Source: Rotaria socialis
Taxonomy: Eukaryota; Rotifera; Eurotatoria; Philodinida; Philodinidae
Length of the DNA stretch: 64,000 nucleotides
Reading direction: 5' to 3'
NCBI GenBank assembly: GCA_905331475.1
Contig: CAJNYU010003859.1
Coordinates: 1 to 64,000, forward strand
In this document: positions 12,694 through 23,729 of the stretch, in pieces
Layout of the letters: each line of letters starts with the position of its first letter
How positions within the stretch are numbered: position 1 is the first letter of the stretch
Translations under genes and position numbers: made by a program
The notes under the pieces: model-generated
Databases searched by the model: none
Told to the model about the DNA's origin: nothing
The model's input: the letters and a program-made list of their open reading frames with translations, nothing else

Positions 12694-13075
12694 CGAATCT
12701 CCTATTTGTTTAGTGTAGTTAAATGAACATTTTTTTTCTACGTTATCAATACTTTGTTGGGTTACACAATTTTGACCTATCTATAAAAATCTTGCCAATT
12801 TTGCTTATGTTTTTTTTGACTAAATAGAAGTTTGTCCAATGGTCTAAAAATTCTGGTTACGCCGCTGGCTTCAGTGTCGGAATTTAACGGAAACCAACAT
12901 AAGCATTCGACCCATATATTCTGTTGACACCATATGCTTATTCATTGATGATTAAGAAAATGTTTTTTTCCGGCGGATCCGTTAGTAGGTCCTAAACCGG
13001 AAATCCGACCGAATTTTGTCGGCTTGTTAGATCCCATGGGATTCGATAGAATTCATTCACCTAGGTATTAGTGGT

Positions 13076-14983
13076 CGATAGTTAATAGCGAAAAGTAAAA
13101 TATATATTTTATTTTTCACCTGAAAGAAGCTCTTCGACACGAAAAGACGTAAAACTTATTATTAGCATTCATTAAAAGCAGAAGAAAAGTAAAATGATGC
13201 CGGTGAGTCTCATTCTCCTGATTATGATAGCAATCTTGTACAGAAAATATTTCAATTCAACAAAGAATCATGACTAATTCTTCTCCTTGAATAGTTTTGA
13301 CAAATTTTACATTGCAAAGCATGTTTCTGAGAGAAAACGCACTAAAATAATACTTTATATTTTTCTTGAAGTTTAGATTTAACATGTGTATCAGAGCTCC
13401 GGATGGGACCCACTGTTATCTTATCTATATTTCGTCGAGTAAGCTTTTTGCTTGGAACCTGGCTACGTCACTTTTTCGATTATTTTGTCTCACAGAATTT
13501 GCACAATTAAATTGGCACCTTTTCACGTTTATAAATTACAAAATTACAGGGTGTGGGTGCATGAAAATATACCTGTACTAACCATACCCACACACCATTT
13601 TCATTAGAAAAGTCTTCAAGACTAAGAAATTTAAAAGATAAGTTGAAGTCGGCGAACTAAGGTTCCACTTGCGTATTTTTTGTGGAACTCACATATGTTT
13701 TCGAACAAAATGGTAAGTGTCAGCTTAAAAGTGAGATTTTTTACGGCGCCCCATTGCAGATATTAATGCGTTGAAAATTGTGCTAATTAGAAGCTTGACT
13801 AATTATGCTGCTATTTCTTCCTTTTTTAGTTACACACTAAACGAAAAAAAAAGCAATTCTTGCCCATTACAGACCATAGAAACTAGTCTCTGATATAGTT
13901 AAATATACAAGCTAAGAATTAATATTCCACTACAGACATAACCAAATAGGCAATGGCCTAACTATAGGTTTTGGATATCAAGATAGAGTTTTTTAGATAA
14001 GCTATTTTGAATTATTTCACTAAACACAAGGAATATATGTGAGTTCCACATTTCAGCCGCAAAGGGGCTGCGCTAACAAGCTTTTTCATTGGTTTCCGCT
14101 AGACTGCAGATGCCATTGACTTACACGACATCGTGTTTCCGATCGAGTATGGATTACGAGTCTAACTCAAAAGAGCTGATGTTGAATTCAATGGATCTTT
14201 TTATGCCAACAAAGAAGTGTCACAAAGTGATTACCTCTTATCAAAGTATCCTGCACCTGAGACTCTAAGGAAATCCGTCGTCATTTATTTAATATTTTAC
14301 TCATTTATTTCGTCAGCTTTCAAGAGCTGCTATATTTTCTAAACTTTTCTCATGGCGATAATAATAAATGAATGATAATGAAGACAACATTTATTACAAT
14401 AAAACTTCTCTTCAACTATTAGGTTTCCTGTTAAAAAAATGATATAATAGAGACATTGATGGATGTTGATATAAAAGCTGAATACTTTTTACGATTTTTA
14501 CATTGATTGCATTCGCGCACACTAGAAAAATAACAATATTTATCTATTATTGGTTGTCTAAAATAATCATGCAGAGTTAATCACATGAGCAAAAATCATA
14601 TCACCAATGAATGAGTCTCAAGTTTACCACAGTCAGAGCATTGACGACTTATTTACTTATTTTTTCACCGAATCACAGTGTCTAAACCACTCCATCTTTA
14701 CCAACATGTACATGAATTATGAACACTCGTTATATGCAAAATTAGAATGATATTCGCAAGTATGAGAAGGATCTTGTTCATTCATTTTACACCTTTTAAC
14801 ATATAGTTGTGAAAATAAACATATGACAGACGATCACAAGAGAAACAAAGAAACCGAAAGAGTAATACATCCTTTGCAATAAAGTGGTGGATGGCCACCA
14901 CGACAGCGATTATTGCAAACCACTTTTTTAGTAGTACCGTTCATTGAGAAGTAAAGAATATTACTTCGTAGGGCCATCAGAGA
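13076..14983. other. intergenic, no gene seen
   Basis: Only short AT-driven frames. Contains a G-rich hairpin at 13549-13596 (GGTGTGGGTG with ACCATACCCACACACC) and a small palindrome GTGGTGGATGGCCACCAC near 14885. Confidence 0.55.
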
Positions 14984-16238
14984 TTACATGTCAAGTGAAC
15001 ATCTATAAGCTTTATTTCGACATTTAAAATGTCTTTCAATTGCTTGCGATTTGGTCGCCATTAATACGCGAGGATCTAAATGTAAAAGCAGAATCAGTCA
15101 TCTATACTGGATAATCGGAGAGAATTATTTATTTTTCACACGTATCGTAAGAGATTCACATACAATCTGTTGTTTCCATCTATTCCGATGTCAACATAAT
15201 CAAAAGAAATTTTCTTCAATATTTTATAATTCAACAGAAATAGAGAGGCAAAAGCATGTTTATGCTTCATGATTACTTACTAGTCGATCCTACGACATGT
15301 ACAATCACTGAACTAGTTTCATTTACCATGATCATTCTTGCTACATCCATCTTTATACCAGGCCATAGCATGATCTGCTTTGATTGATTAGCTGAATAAT
15401 GTGATATTGATTTCCCATTTACAGACTTAAAACCAACAATAACCAAATTTGTACCAACATTTGCCTGGAGATAATCTACAATAGTCATGTTCGATGGTGA
15501 ACATAAAGCCATAGAAGAATAGAACGATGATGACTCTGAAGCTAATGTCTCGTTGAGAGTCTCATCATAATGAGTCCCTTGCCAAATTTCATCATTTGTG
15601 CTAGGTAATTTATCAAGTGCTCTTCTGAATAACTTCAGATATTTAAACCATGGCTTCATTTCCGATCGATCTTCAGATGCCCATGCTGCTTGCAATTGAT
15701 CATAGAGACATTGGCCCTCCCATTTCATTGTATAAATGTAGATAGCAGCTGATTCATCAAGAGTAAGACGATATTCTGATGGATAGTGACACTTGGCTTT
15801 AGCTTTTTCAATATAGGAAGGCAAAGAATCAATTTGAACAACGACAGGTTCAAGAGCTTCTTCAAGGGACACAAGTCGTTCATTGAGATAATTGTCAATA
15901 AGTCTGAGAGGATTGGTTTTACTAATACCAATATTAGAAAATCGTTCGATTATAGATTCCTCTTGCACTATAGGTGAGTTTTCGCTTCTGGTCAACTGAT
16001 TATGAGACCTAGAGCGCATAGGCGATCTGTTACTTCTATATTTGCCAAGAGTAGATTGATGCTCCATAGTTTCAGCATTACCACTGCCATTCGCAGCACC
16101 CATTTTTCTTGATAGAATGTGTAACTGTTTATGAATTGATTCTGCATCAAAAGATTGCAAAACAGTTGCTAATGCAATCATTGGCACTTTGAGGGTGTGG
16201 CCACTTGAAACAAACGACAAAAAATAGTAAATATTCAT
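14984..16238 (-). CDS. ART-fold protein with degenerate active site, 349 aa, 2 exons
   Basis: Exons 15281-16238 and 14984-15075, with an in-phase GT-AG intron (15076-15280). Residues about 155-315 match the mono-ADP-ribosyltransferase (ART) domain common in rotifers: LTLDESAAIYIYTMKW, LYDQLQAAWAS, MKPWFKYLKLFRRALDKLP, VNGKSISHYSAN and LWPGIKMDV. The residues expected for catalysis are not there. The position of the first-strand Arg (usually WRG) reads IWQG with Gln220. The STS strand reads SSMALCS. No ExE pair appears before IMLWPG, which reads NQSKQ. The first 110 residues are Ser- and Arg-rich with no domain seen. An ATG at 16236-16238 is used; an upstream exon is possible. It could be a NAD-binding pseudoenzyme or a decaying copy, although the frame is fully open. 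Confidence 0.75.
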
Positions 16239-17591
16239 TTTGCTATGACAATTTTCACTGTGAATGAAATGATTTTATATAAACATCTCCAGTGTACATT
16301 AAAACACGTGGAATATTTTTTTCTCATTTTTCAAACCAAAATCAAATATTTTTACGTTTTGCAGTTAATGAATTCATTCGAAGATTTCAAACGCGACAAA
16401 GAAACACAATATTTGAATAGAAAAAAAATGATGACGATAGTGAAAAGAATTATTGCAAAACGTTTTTCAATGATATATTTGATTTTAATAAAGATTTAGT
16501 TACTTTTTAATTGTATATATTCTTAAGTCTATAGCAATTTAATTTTGCGTACTATCCGCAGATGTCCAGTACGATTCAATAAATATTCGTAGCTGCTTTA
16601 TATCTAAGCATAGCTATTTATTTATTTTCAATTTCTCTTAACTAGTAATTGATGATTGAAATATTTTACTGACCAATCATTCTATTTACTGATTTTATAA
16701 TATTTTAACGTGCTGATCATTTCATTCATGCGACAGATCGCTTAAATCGTAGCGATACCTATCAAGAAAAAATGATGATTAACTCAAGCTTCTTGCGTAA
16801 TAACTCGAATTAAATATCCTTTAATTATTGCTAATATGACTCAATTTATATGTATTTCAAAACATAGGAACAATATTATATCAGCTCTCGACGGATTCAT
16901 ATGGTTATGGCTTAATAATAATTAATGTTGTGTAGCCGGATCGGTTTGGATGCCGAGCTTACAAAATAAAGTCGGGTAGGGTAGAGAAATTTGTAAAAAA
17001 AACAGACACTCGACCCGACGGCTAGTGAAATCTGAACTTCAAAAGCTATTCTACTCTCTAACATTTTTATTTATCAAAGAAGTGTAAGAATTAAAAACGA
17101 TTCGACTATAATTTAGTACTTTATTATACACTTACATTAAATAACGCTTTGAAAATTGTTGAAGACGGTGAAAAAATCTCTTAAATATCGACTCTATCTG
17201 GACCGGATTTGGTTCCGGGCACAAAAAAATCATACCCATGTAGGGCACTGTCGTGTTCTACGTTCTCTCCACTACTCATATTAATGGTATGTAGTGAAAA
17301 GTTTCAAATTATCGCTCTAAAAGTAGCCAAGCGTTTGCTAATTGTAATTCAATATTACATTAATAAAATCGTTTGCTAATGTATTGTCTCTGTCGTACAT
17401 ATTAATGCCAGTGTCATTCGTTATATAAACGAGAGATACTGAACTCAATTATTTGTGCAGCTACATTTTTTTAAATTTCATTTTTCAAAATTTTATAAAA
17501 AGCCAAAACTTTTAGGTGTAATTACATAAAAGTAAAATGAGTTTAAGAATTGCTTGTTTGTCTCTGAAAAATGTGAAATGACAATCGATGA
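16239..17591. other. intergenic, no gene seen
   Basis: AT-rich with short composition-driven frames. A GC-richer patch around 16936-17020 (GGATCGGTTTGG, GTCGGGTAGGG, CTCGACCCGACGG) looks like a repeat fragment. Confidence 0.55.
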
Positions 17592-18275
17592 TCAATAGGG
17601 TGTTTTAATTAATTTAACATAAATATCTTCATCTCGATCTTGTCGTAAGAAATCATTAAGATTGTAATTAATATAACCATTTTTACGTGCAATCGCTAAG
17701 ACTTCAGTTAATTTATCAATTTGAGCACTTCCATAGATCTAGAAAAACAAAAAAATATATTTATCAATATTAAAAATTAGCGATAACATATGCATTTTCA
17801 AATCTAATTGGAACATAAAACAGACTGACGTAGAAAAGAAAATCTTAATATGTTGTAGTTCGTCAACAATTTTTCAGTTCTAATAGAATGTCAATGCAAG
17901 TGTTCTATTATTTTGACTGCGCTTACTGGTATTAATTCACCGAATTTAATTTGTATTGCATAATCACCTTGTTGTCCATTATCCTTAATAAGTTGATGGA
18001 CATGCTTTATTTCATTTAGTATATTATAATCCATATCGGGTTGACTAGAAATTCAAGAAAACCATTTGGGTTGTTGCAGAATTTGAAGAAAACAAATTAC
18101 CGCATGGTACTTACTGATGTATCGACGTAATTTCTGGTGGAGGTGGCGCCTGTGTTTGATTTACTTTTTCTTGAAATTTATTAACTCGTCCAGCTAAATG
18201 ATTTTTTGGTTTTTCAGGTTTCTTATACATTTGCCTGTCGTATTCCATAGATTTATCTTTGCTAGGAGAAGCCAT
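17592..18275 (-). CDS. Costars-domain protein (ABRA/ABRACL-like), 141 aa, 3 exons
   Basis: Exons 18115-18275, 17927-18044 and 17592-17738, all in phase with GT-AG introns. The N-terminal 55 residues are polar and Pro-rich (QAPPPPEI). Residues about 60-141 fit the Costars fold: helix ILNEIKHVHQLIKDNG, then YAIQIKFGELIPIYG, DKLTEVLAIARKNGYINY and a final DRDEDIYVKLIKTPY. Costars domains occur in actin-binding Rho-activating proteins and in ABRACL/costars proteins, which act on actin filament dynamics and cell motility. An actin-linked cytoplasmic role is inferred from family only. The gene was found from splice-linked frames, each too short to stand alone. Confidence 0.82.
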
Positions 18276-19807
18276 ATTATTGTGGTGGACTATTTACTTT
18301 GTACGAAATGAAATGTATGTTGCACGGGTAAATATCGAAGCCAAAAAATAGGAGATATGTGCGTACAGATGTACAGTTGTTTTTGTTATTACTATTAGGA
18401 AAGTTATATATATATAACCCGTACTGGGCAAGAAAGAAAAAAACAAGTTGACAACTATTTCTTGCTTTCCTGTTCTAGAAGTACACAACTAATAGATCGT
18501 CAACTCTTTTCTTTCTTCTGTTCTATTATTGGATGAGTAATGAAATAGATAGGATTTATTTAGATTATAGAGAAGAATCATAACAAAAATATTTTCAAGC
18601 AGAACTATTTATGTACAAGCAATATATGTCGTATGAATAGCGCGTGTTTCAAAGTTACAATAAATGTACGATATGATGATAGTTAATAATAAGAGGAAAT
18701 TGCCAATTGTTGTCTTCTTCCTTGAAACTGCTATTCCGTATTCAGCAAGAAAAATAAATTGTTAATAAGACTTCGATTGCAATTCGTCTAGTGAGAAAAA
18801 AAAACACTAATATTTTTCGAAACAATTTATTTACACAAGATTTCGTTCGAGATGGATATTTGGATTTATTCTGAAAGAATCAAAATTTTAATTTGTATGT
18901 AATAGCTCGTTGATTGAAAACTCGTTTTTTTTTAAATGATGCTTCCTTATAAATATATATTTGTTAGTTTATTCTTAAGTCTTAGGATAAAATTCATTTG
19001 ACCTTAACGTGATTCATTCTGAATCAGTCACTGACTTTAAAAGAAAAGAAAATAATCAGCATGAGTAGAGAACATCCATGACATATTAGAATTGGCTTGT
19101 TTCTATCTTCGGTTTGTCATTTTCAAGATGATTTTGGTACAACTCGGTGACACCCGGAGAGTCCCATTCTATTGACATCATAGATCAATAGTGTCCATCG
19201 AATATTGACATATGGGAGAAAAAACATTCTTTCATGCTGACTTACATCATTCAATAGTATAATCCTACACTGTGAGCTTTTTTTCTTAATGCTAATAATT
19301 GTAAAAATACTCTTGAAATAAGGGAAATAAATCAATAATAGGTGGGTAAAAATATTATTAGAAAAATCATCATGGAAAGAATGCACTTGTATTTCAATCA
19401 AAAAATGTACTTTAGAATAAATTACGTCCATAAATAAAATAGGATGAAGAAGCTATTACAGAAACATCCTTTAGACCTCGGAACAAAAAGGTACAATATG
19501 TAATATTTGCAACTAATTATAAAGCGACATTATTGACGACTTTTAATCGATCTCTTACCGGAAATAGTTTTTAAAGTTAACAGGAAATAATTTCGGAGAC
19601 CTAATATATCAAATGAATGCTTGCAGAATATACGAATTGTGAGCGCGTACAAAAGAAAAAGAAGTTTGTAGCTTTCATCAAAGAAAATCATGTCTGACAA
19701 AGTGCTGATATTACTATTTCTATTCCAAAGACTTTGATTATATTTCTGTTGTTGACATATCTAAAAGATCATGGTGAGCATTTGAATAATATTTTATTGG
19801 AGGACAT
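18276..19807. other. intergenic, no gene seen
   Basis: AT-rich. One minus-strand frame at 19123-19431 (102 codons) has AT-driven composition and no domain, and is not called. Confidence 0.55.
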
Positions 19808-19815
19808 TATATAAA
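19808..19815 (+). promoter_or_regulatory. TATA box of the GPCR gene
   Basis: TATATAAA lies 55 bp before the ATG at 19870, leaving room for a start site about 30 bp downstream and a short leader. This supports the chosen start. Confidence 0.55.
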
Positions 19816-19869
19816 TAACGTGGACGACTTTTCCAAGTGTAGTTAATTCAATATTTATCAAAGACGAAC

Positions 19870-20874
19870 ATGCTAGTCTTTGAAATAGCTCTTCAAATCA
19901 GATTTTGGGGTCCAATTGTTGTATTTTCAATTGGAGCTCCAGCTGCATGTCTCAATGCTCTGTTATTCGTTGCCATCAAATCATTTCGTCGATCTCCATC
20001 GGCTTATTATATTGTGGGACAATCATTTGCTGACGTGACCATTTTACTGATTGTACTTCTCCAAATAGTTCCAGCAGCGTCAGTATCGGCTTCATCTATT
20101 GCTTGTAAGTTAATCATCTTTTCTCTTCAAATGACGATATCTGTTGCAATGAGCTTTCTCTGTTTGTCCGCGTTCGATCGGTGGGCATGCACGTCTCAAA
20201 CTGCTGGAATACGTCAATTGAGTTCGACACACGTAGCTCGTTTTCTATTTCCTATTCCATTTATTATTTGTTCATTGGTGAATATTCCTTTTCTCGTGTA
20301 CTGTGATCTTATTCCTCCAATAAACTTTTGTTGGTTCACGAACGATCTCTTCATGAGAATAGGAACTCTGGTATTATTTCCCATTTTTACTGTGTTTCTT
20401 CCTTTAATTGTTCTCATAATGTTTGGATTATTGACATGCCGCAATATTCGTTTTGTGACTCGTATCCGCCGTCAAGCTAATCAAACTCGTCTATCAACAT
20501 GGGAACACCAAATGACAAGAATGATGCTAATCCAAACTCTTCTATGCATATTTTGCTCATTTCCTCGAGCTATTTTCGTCATCTATGCAGTTGCTACAAT
20601 CGACCAGAGTGCAGATCGAAGCTCCGATCAATTATCTATCTTAGATTTCGTCGATTACCTATCTCAATCTGTCCTATGCATTAATTTTGCTTCATCTTTT
20701 TACATATTTCTTCTTTCATCACCACGTTTTCGACAAACGGTTCAAGTGTATTTAAAACATCAATTCCGCCTGGGACCTAATCACTTAGAAACAATGAACA
20801 TGGGTACCAGAGGACAAACACTTGCTGGACGTCAAATGGCGAGAGAAATTACTCAGCGAACAGTTCAAAGTTAA
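19870..20874 (+). CDS. rhodopsin-like G-protein-coupled receptor, 334 aa, intronless
   Basis: Seven hydrophobic segments are visible. Class A landmarks: Asn29 in CLNALLFV (TM1), SFADVTILL with Asp55 (TM2), Cys79 before TM3, DRW in place of DRY at 103-105, a basic loop FVTRIRRQANQTR before TM6, and a TM7 end reading SFYIFLLSSPRFR where NPxxY usually stands. The extracellular loop with CDLIPPINFCW provides a Cys partner. It resembles the large FMRFamide/peptide-receptor-like GPCR sets of rotifers; the ligand cannot be read from sequence. The gene is a single exon with its own TATA box and a poly(A) signal 55 bp after the stop. The short N-terminus of about 12 residues suggests a small-ligand or peptide receptor, but this is weak. 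Confidence 0.88.
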   Translation: MLVFEIALQIRFWGPIVVFSIGAPAACLNALLFVAIKSFRRSPSAYYIVGQSFADVTILLIVLLQIVPAASVSASSIACKLIIFSLQMTISVAMSFLCLSAFDRWACTSQTAGIRQLSSTHVARFLFPIPFIICSLVNIPFLVYCDLIPPINFCWFTNDLFMRIGTLVLFPIFTVFLPLIVLIMFGLLTCRNIRFVTRIRRQANQTRLSTWEHQMTRMMLIQTLLCIFCSFPRAIFVIYAVATIDQSADRSSDQLSILDFVDYLSQSVLCINFASSFYIFLLSSPRFRQTVQVYLKHQFRLGPNHLETMNMGTRGQTLAGRQMAREITQRTVQS

Positions 20875-20928
20875 CCATTTTGACAATTATCTATTAAATA
20901 CAGTTGTTGTTTGTCTCTCTTTACGTTG

Positions 20929-20934
20929 AATAAA
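20929..20934 (+). terminator. poly(A) signal AATAAA of the GPCR gene
   Basis: AATAAA 55 bp after the TAA stop. Confidence 0.6.
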
Positions 20935-22302
20935 GTATCGTTCATAATCATCACCATATTGATTACGCTAGCTTACAACGAGAGAGAAAAGGCGATTCTG
21001 TTTCGGTCTTATCTTGTTATTTGCTTTTGGTAGGATCGTGATTATCTTTCTCATTTCTATATTTTAGAGCTTATCTTATTTTGTCTTGTTTCAGAGGGAA
21101 CTTGGCAGTATTCCCTTTTTTTCTCCTGTGCTAATCCATTATCGAAAATAAGAATTCACAATTTCAAAAATAAAAAATAAAAATAGTGATTTCTCTGTCT
21201 AATCTCAAGCTAATTAAAGACGAAACATATTCTAATAAATCGCTGATTCGAAACACGTACATATATGGTATCGATAAAAATAATTAATGGGCTCATTAGT
21301 TGATAATAATACTACGTCAAGCAAGAAACAGAAAAACAAGAGTCGGAAGAAGAAAATAAGGACAAGAAAAAAATAGATATACATACGTATGTGAGACCCC
21401 ACATGTACATAACGATTTATTCTTTCGATGAATATTACTCAGAAATTTCTCAATTCTTTCGCACGCGTTGTACCTTCCAAAATCATAAGTATATCATATT
21501 TCAAAATTTTTATCTATGTACTATTTCGTCTTACGCGATAAGAACCAATCCTGATTACAATATTTATCAAATATGAAAGAAAAACACATCATCCATAACG
21601 GAAACGCAGAAATTTTAATCGTCTAAAAAAATATTAAAACACATTTAATATGTAGAAAAGAGGGTGTAATCAATTGTTCTCGCGTATTTTATTTTCACGC
21701 ATAAAAAGAGTAAGTTAACTTCGAGTAAATCGAGATAAGTATCTGACAAAAGGAAAGTAGAAATTATACAAAATACTTATGGTTACCTTTTTTCTCAAGT
21801 TCACAAACTATTCATTGATTCGAATCGATGTTGTAGAAAATTTACCATTTAATTCAAATTATGCGCTCATTAAAAAGACTACTGTGACACAGTTTAGTCA
21901 TTTTTTAATAGAAAACTGTTTAATAAATATAAAATCATGCATGTAACCGTCAGTAGATTAGTGTTTAGTGAAGCTGAAATCTAGAGTTTATACAATGCAT
22001 TTTTCCAATACTACATTACTGAGCATATTTTTGTGTACTCAAAAAGTGAGTACACTCTAGATTCGGTCAGCGTCTGGCCGTCCGGCCGTTAACACGATAA
22101 CTCTTGAAAGCCTCATCCAATTGTCTTGTAAAGTTGTACACAGAATGATCTCATCAATATCTCAGCCGAGTTCGAAGATGAGAAAGATCCGTCAAGAAAT
22201 GGCTGAGGTATCGAAAAAATGGTCATCCTTGACCAGACCATCCCGGAGGAGAGGGGGCTGGGGGGGGGGGGTCAGGGGTTTTTTAAAAAAAAAATTTAGT
22301 GA

Positions 22303-22956
22303 TAATTTTTNAGTAGTTGAAACCAATTGAATAGATACTACGAAGAACATGTGTGCATGCGGTGAATAGTCGTCGAAGATCGGGGGTACAGGGATTTTTC
22401 AAAAAAAAATTTTCTCAGAATTATTTAAAACGTATATAAATCGACCCAGTTTTTGCAGTACACATAACAATCGGATGCGAATCCGATGTTTCCTCATTTA
22501 TTTCTATTGAAGTTTAACGTTTATTTATTGTTTTGATCTCTAATGAATCAAGAACAATTACTAAACATCTGCAAAACAGATATTTTTATACCGTGCAAGA
22601 AAATACATCGCCATCAGTGATATTGATTTTGAAGCGTTTAACTATGCACAGTAGTGATCCACTGTCAAAATAATATCAAGCATAACCAAATAATTAAAGT
22701 CTAGACCAAAATATTGTAAAGTAAAACAAACTTTCATAAATTATTCCGGAGGTCTTTTGAGTGTATGTACTCTATTCATGCATGCGGTCGTCCATATTTG
22801 TTTATTTAATATCAGGATTTGGATGATTCTTAGTGTTTCTAATAAACAAACCTAAAAACATTGAGATTCCCGCACCCCAGATCTTCGACGACTATTCACC
22901 GCATGCACACATGTTCTTCGTAGTATCTATTCAATTGGTTTCAACTACTCGAAAAA
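22303..22956. repeat. large inverted repeat (foldback/MITE-like), about 90-bp arms
   Basis: The left arm (22303-22395) and right arm (22867-22956) are reverse complements. The core from AACCAATTGAATAGATACTA to CGTCGAAGATC is identical over about 70 bp. The 470-bp spacer has no frame. The high arm identity points to recent insertion or recent correction. Confidence 0.75.
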
Positions 22957-23729
22957 TGACTGTTTGATTAACTCATCGAAAATGAGAATTCGTGGTGTAT
23001 GTTCTACATTTTTAGATCTGCAATATCATCTTCAAATTGACGCTTTGAAATACCTATCACATGGACACTTGGGAAGTGGAAATATTAGCAACTTTGAAAT
23101 CATGATTAGTAAACCAAATATGTTCTCTACGTTGTTCCTCGAAATATGTGTCAGTGTATACGTGTCTAAAAAAGTGGTATCCAATGCATGACGTTAACAG
23201 TTACTTGCTGTCCTCTTCAAAGTCATGCCTGACGAACTTTTTGAGTCTATTGGTACCGAAAAATAACAACTGATTTTCGATAGGATGATTGAATACAAAT
23301 GAAAAAAATTACTAAATACGATTCTATTTCCTTTCATGATCTATTAAATATATCATACATTCATCCATTCATTTGAAATTTATTGAAAGAAGCATCGCTG
23401 TCAGGTAGTACATCACACTCGAAAATGAACACGAAATAATAAAGTTTACTTATTTCATAGCCCATCTGGATCACACACCGCTATCATAATATGTCAGGAG
23501 GAACCAGAATAAGACCTGCTACCTATGACTATCGCCACGACTGCACAATTATCCAATCGATTATCATGTGACACAAAGAACAAAGTCATAAATCGTACTA
23601 ACGTAAGAACGTTTTTTCATCCATTATAAGAACGCCCTCATCCATCATCAGTAATCCTTTCGTCTCGTATGTCTTGAACATTCGTTTTATTTGAAGTAAA
23701 ACGCCATTTTTTTCACCGATCTTAGCCAG

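Larger units (their letters stand above)
11645..12867. mobile_element. non-autonomous hAT-like DNA transposon, 1223 bp
   Basis: The left end reads CAGCGGCGTAACCAGC and the right end is its inverted copy, GGTTACGCCGCTG ending at 12867. Immediately outside are 8-bp near-identical direct repeats, GCTCCAGT (11637-11644) and GCTTCAGT (12868-12875). Termini beginning CAG and an 8-bp target duplication are hallmarks of hAT elements. No transposase frame is present, so it depends on another copy. The interior holds an AAAGATAAATG-type AT repeat (11994-12190), a possible nested hAT-type fragment starting CAGTGGCAGACCC (12332) and a 10-base N gap (12684-12693). The gap means the true length is uncertain. 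Confidence 0.75.
11511..13075. repeat. GATTCGGAT-type repeat split by an inserted element
   Basis: Degenerate units of CGGAATCCGAT type lie at 11511-11644 and resume at 12868-13075. The hAT-like element occupies the middle, so it inserted into this repeat. Confidence 0.6.
20875..23729. other. intergenic with repeats
   Basis: No gene seen. Contains a small hairpin TGTACTC / GAGTACA at about 22034-22054, a GC-rich dispersed-repeat patch (22065-22260: GTCTGGCCGTCCGGCCGTTA, then a poly-G run at about 22260-22271), the large inverted repeat at 22303-22956, and the leader of the NADPH oxidase remnant. Confidence 0.6.

Noticed and set aside
19123..19431. 102-codon minus-strand frame upstream of the GPCR
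   Set aside because: Phe/Ile/His-rich without any recognisable motif, in AT-rich intergenic DNA.
22121..22330. Plus-strand frame across the poly-G run
   Set aside because: Falls in a repeat patch with homopolymers and an N; the peptide is composition-driven.
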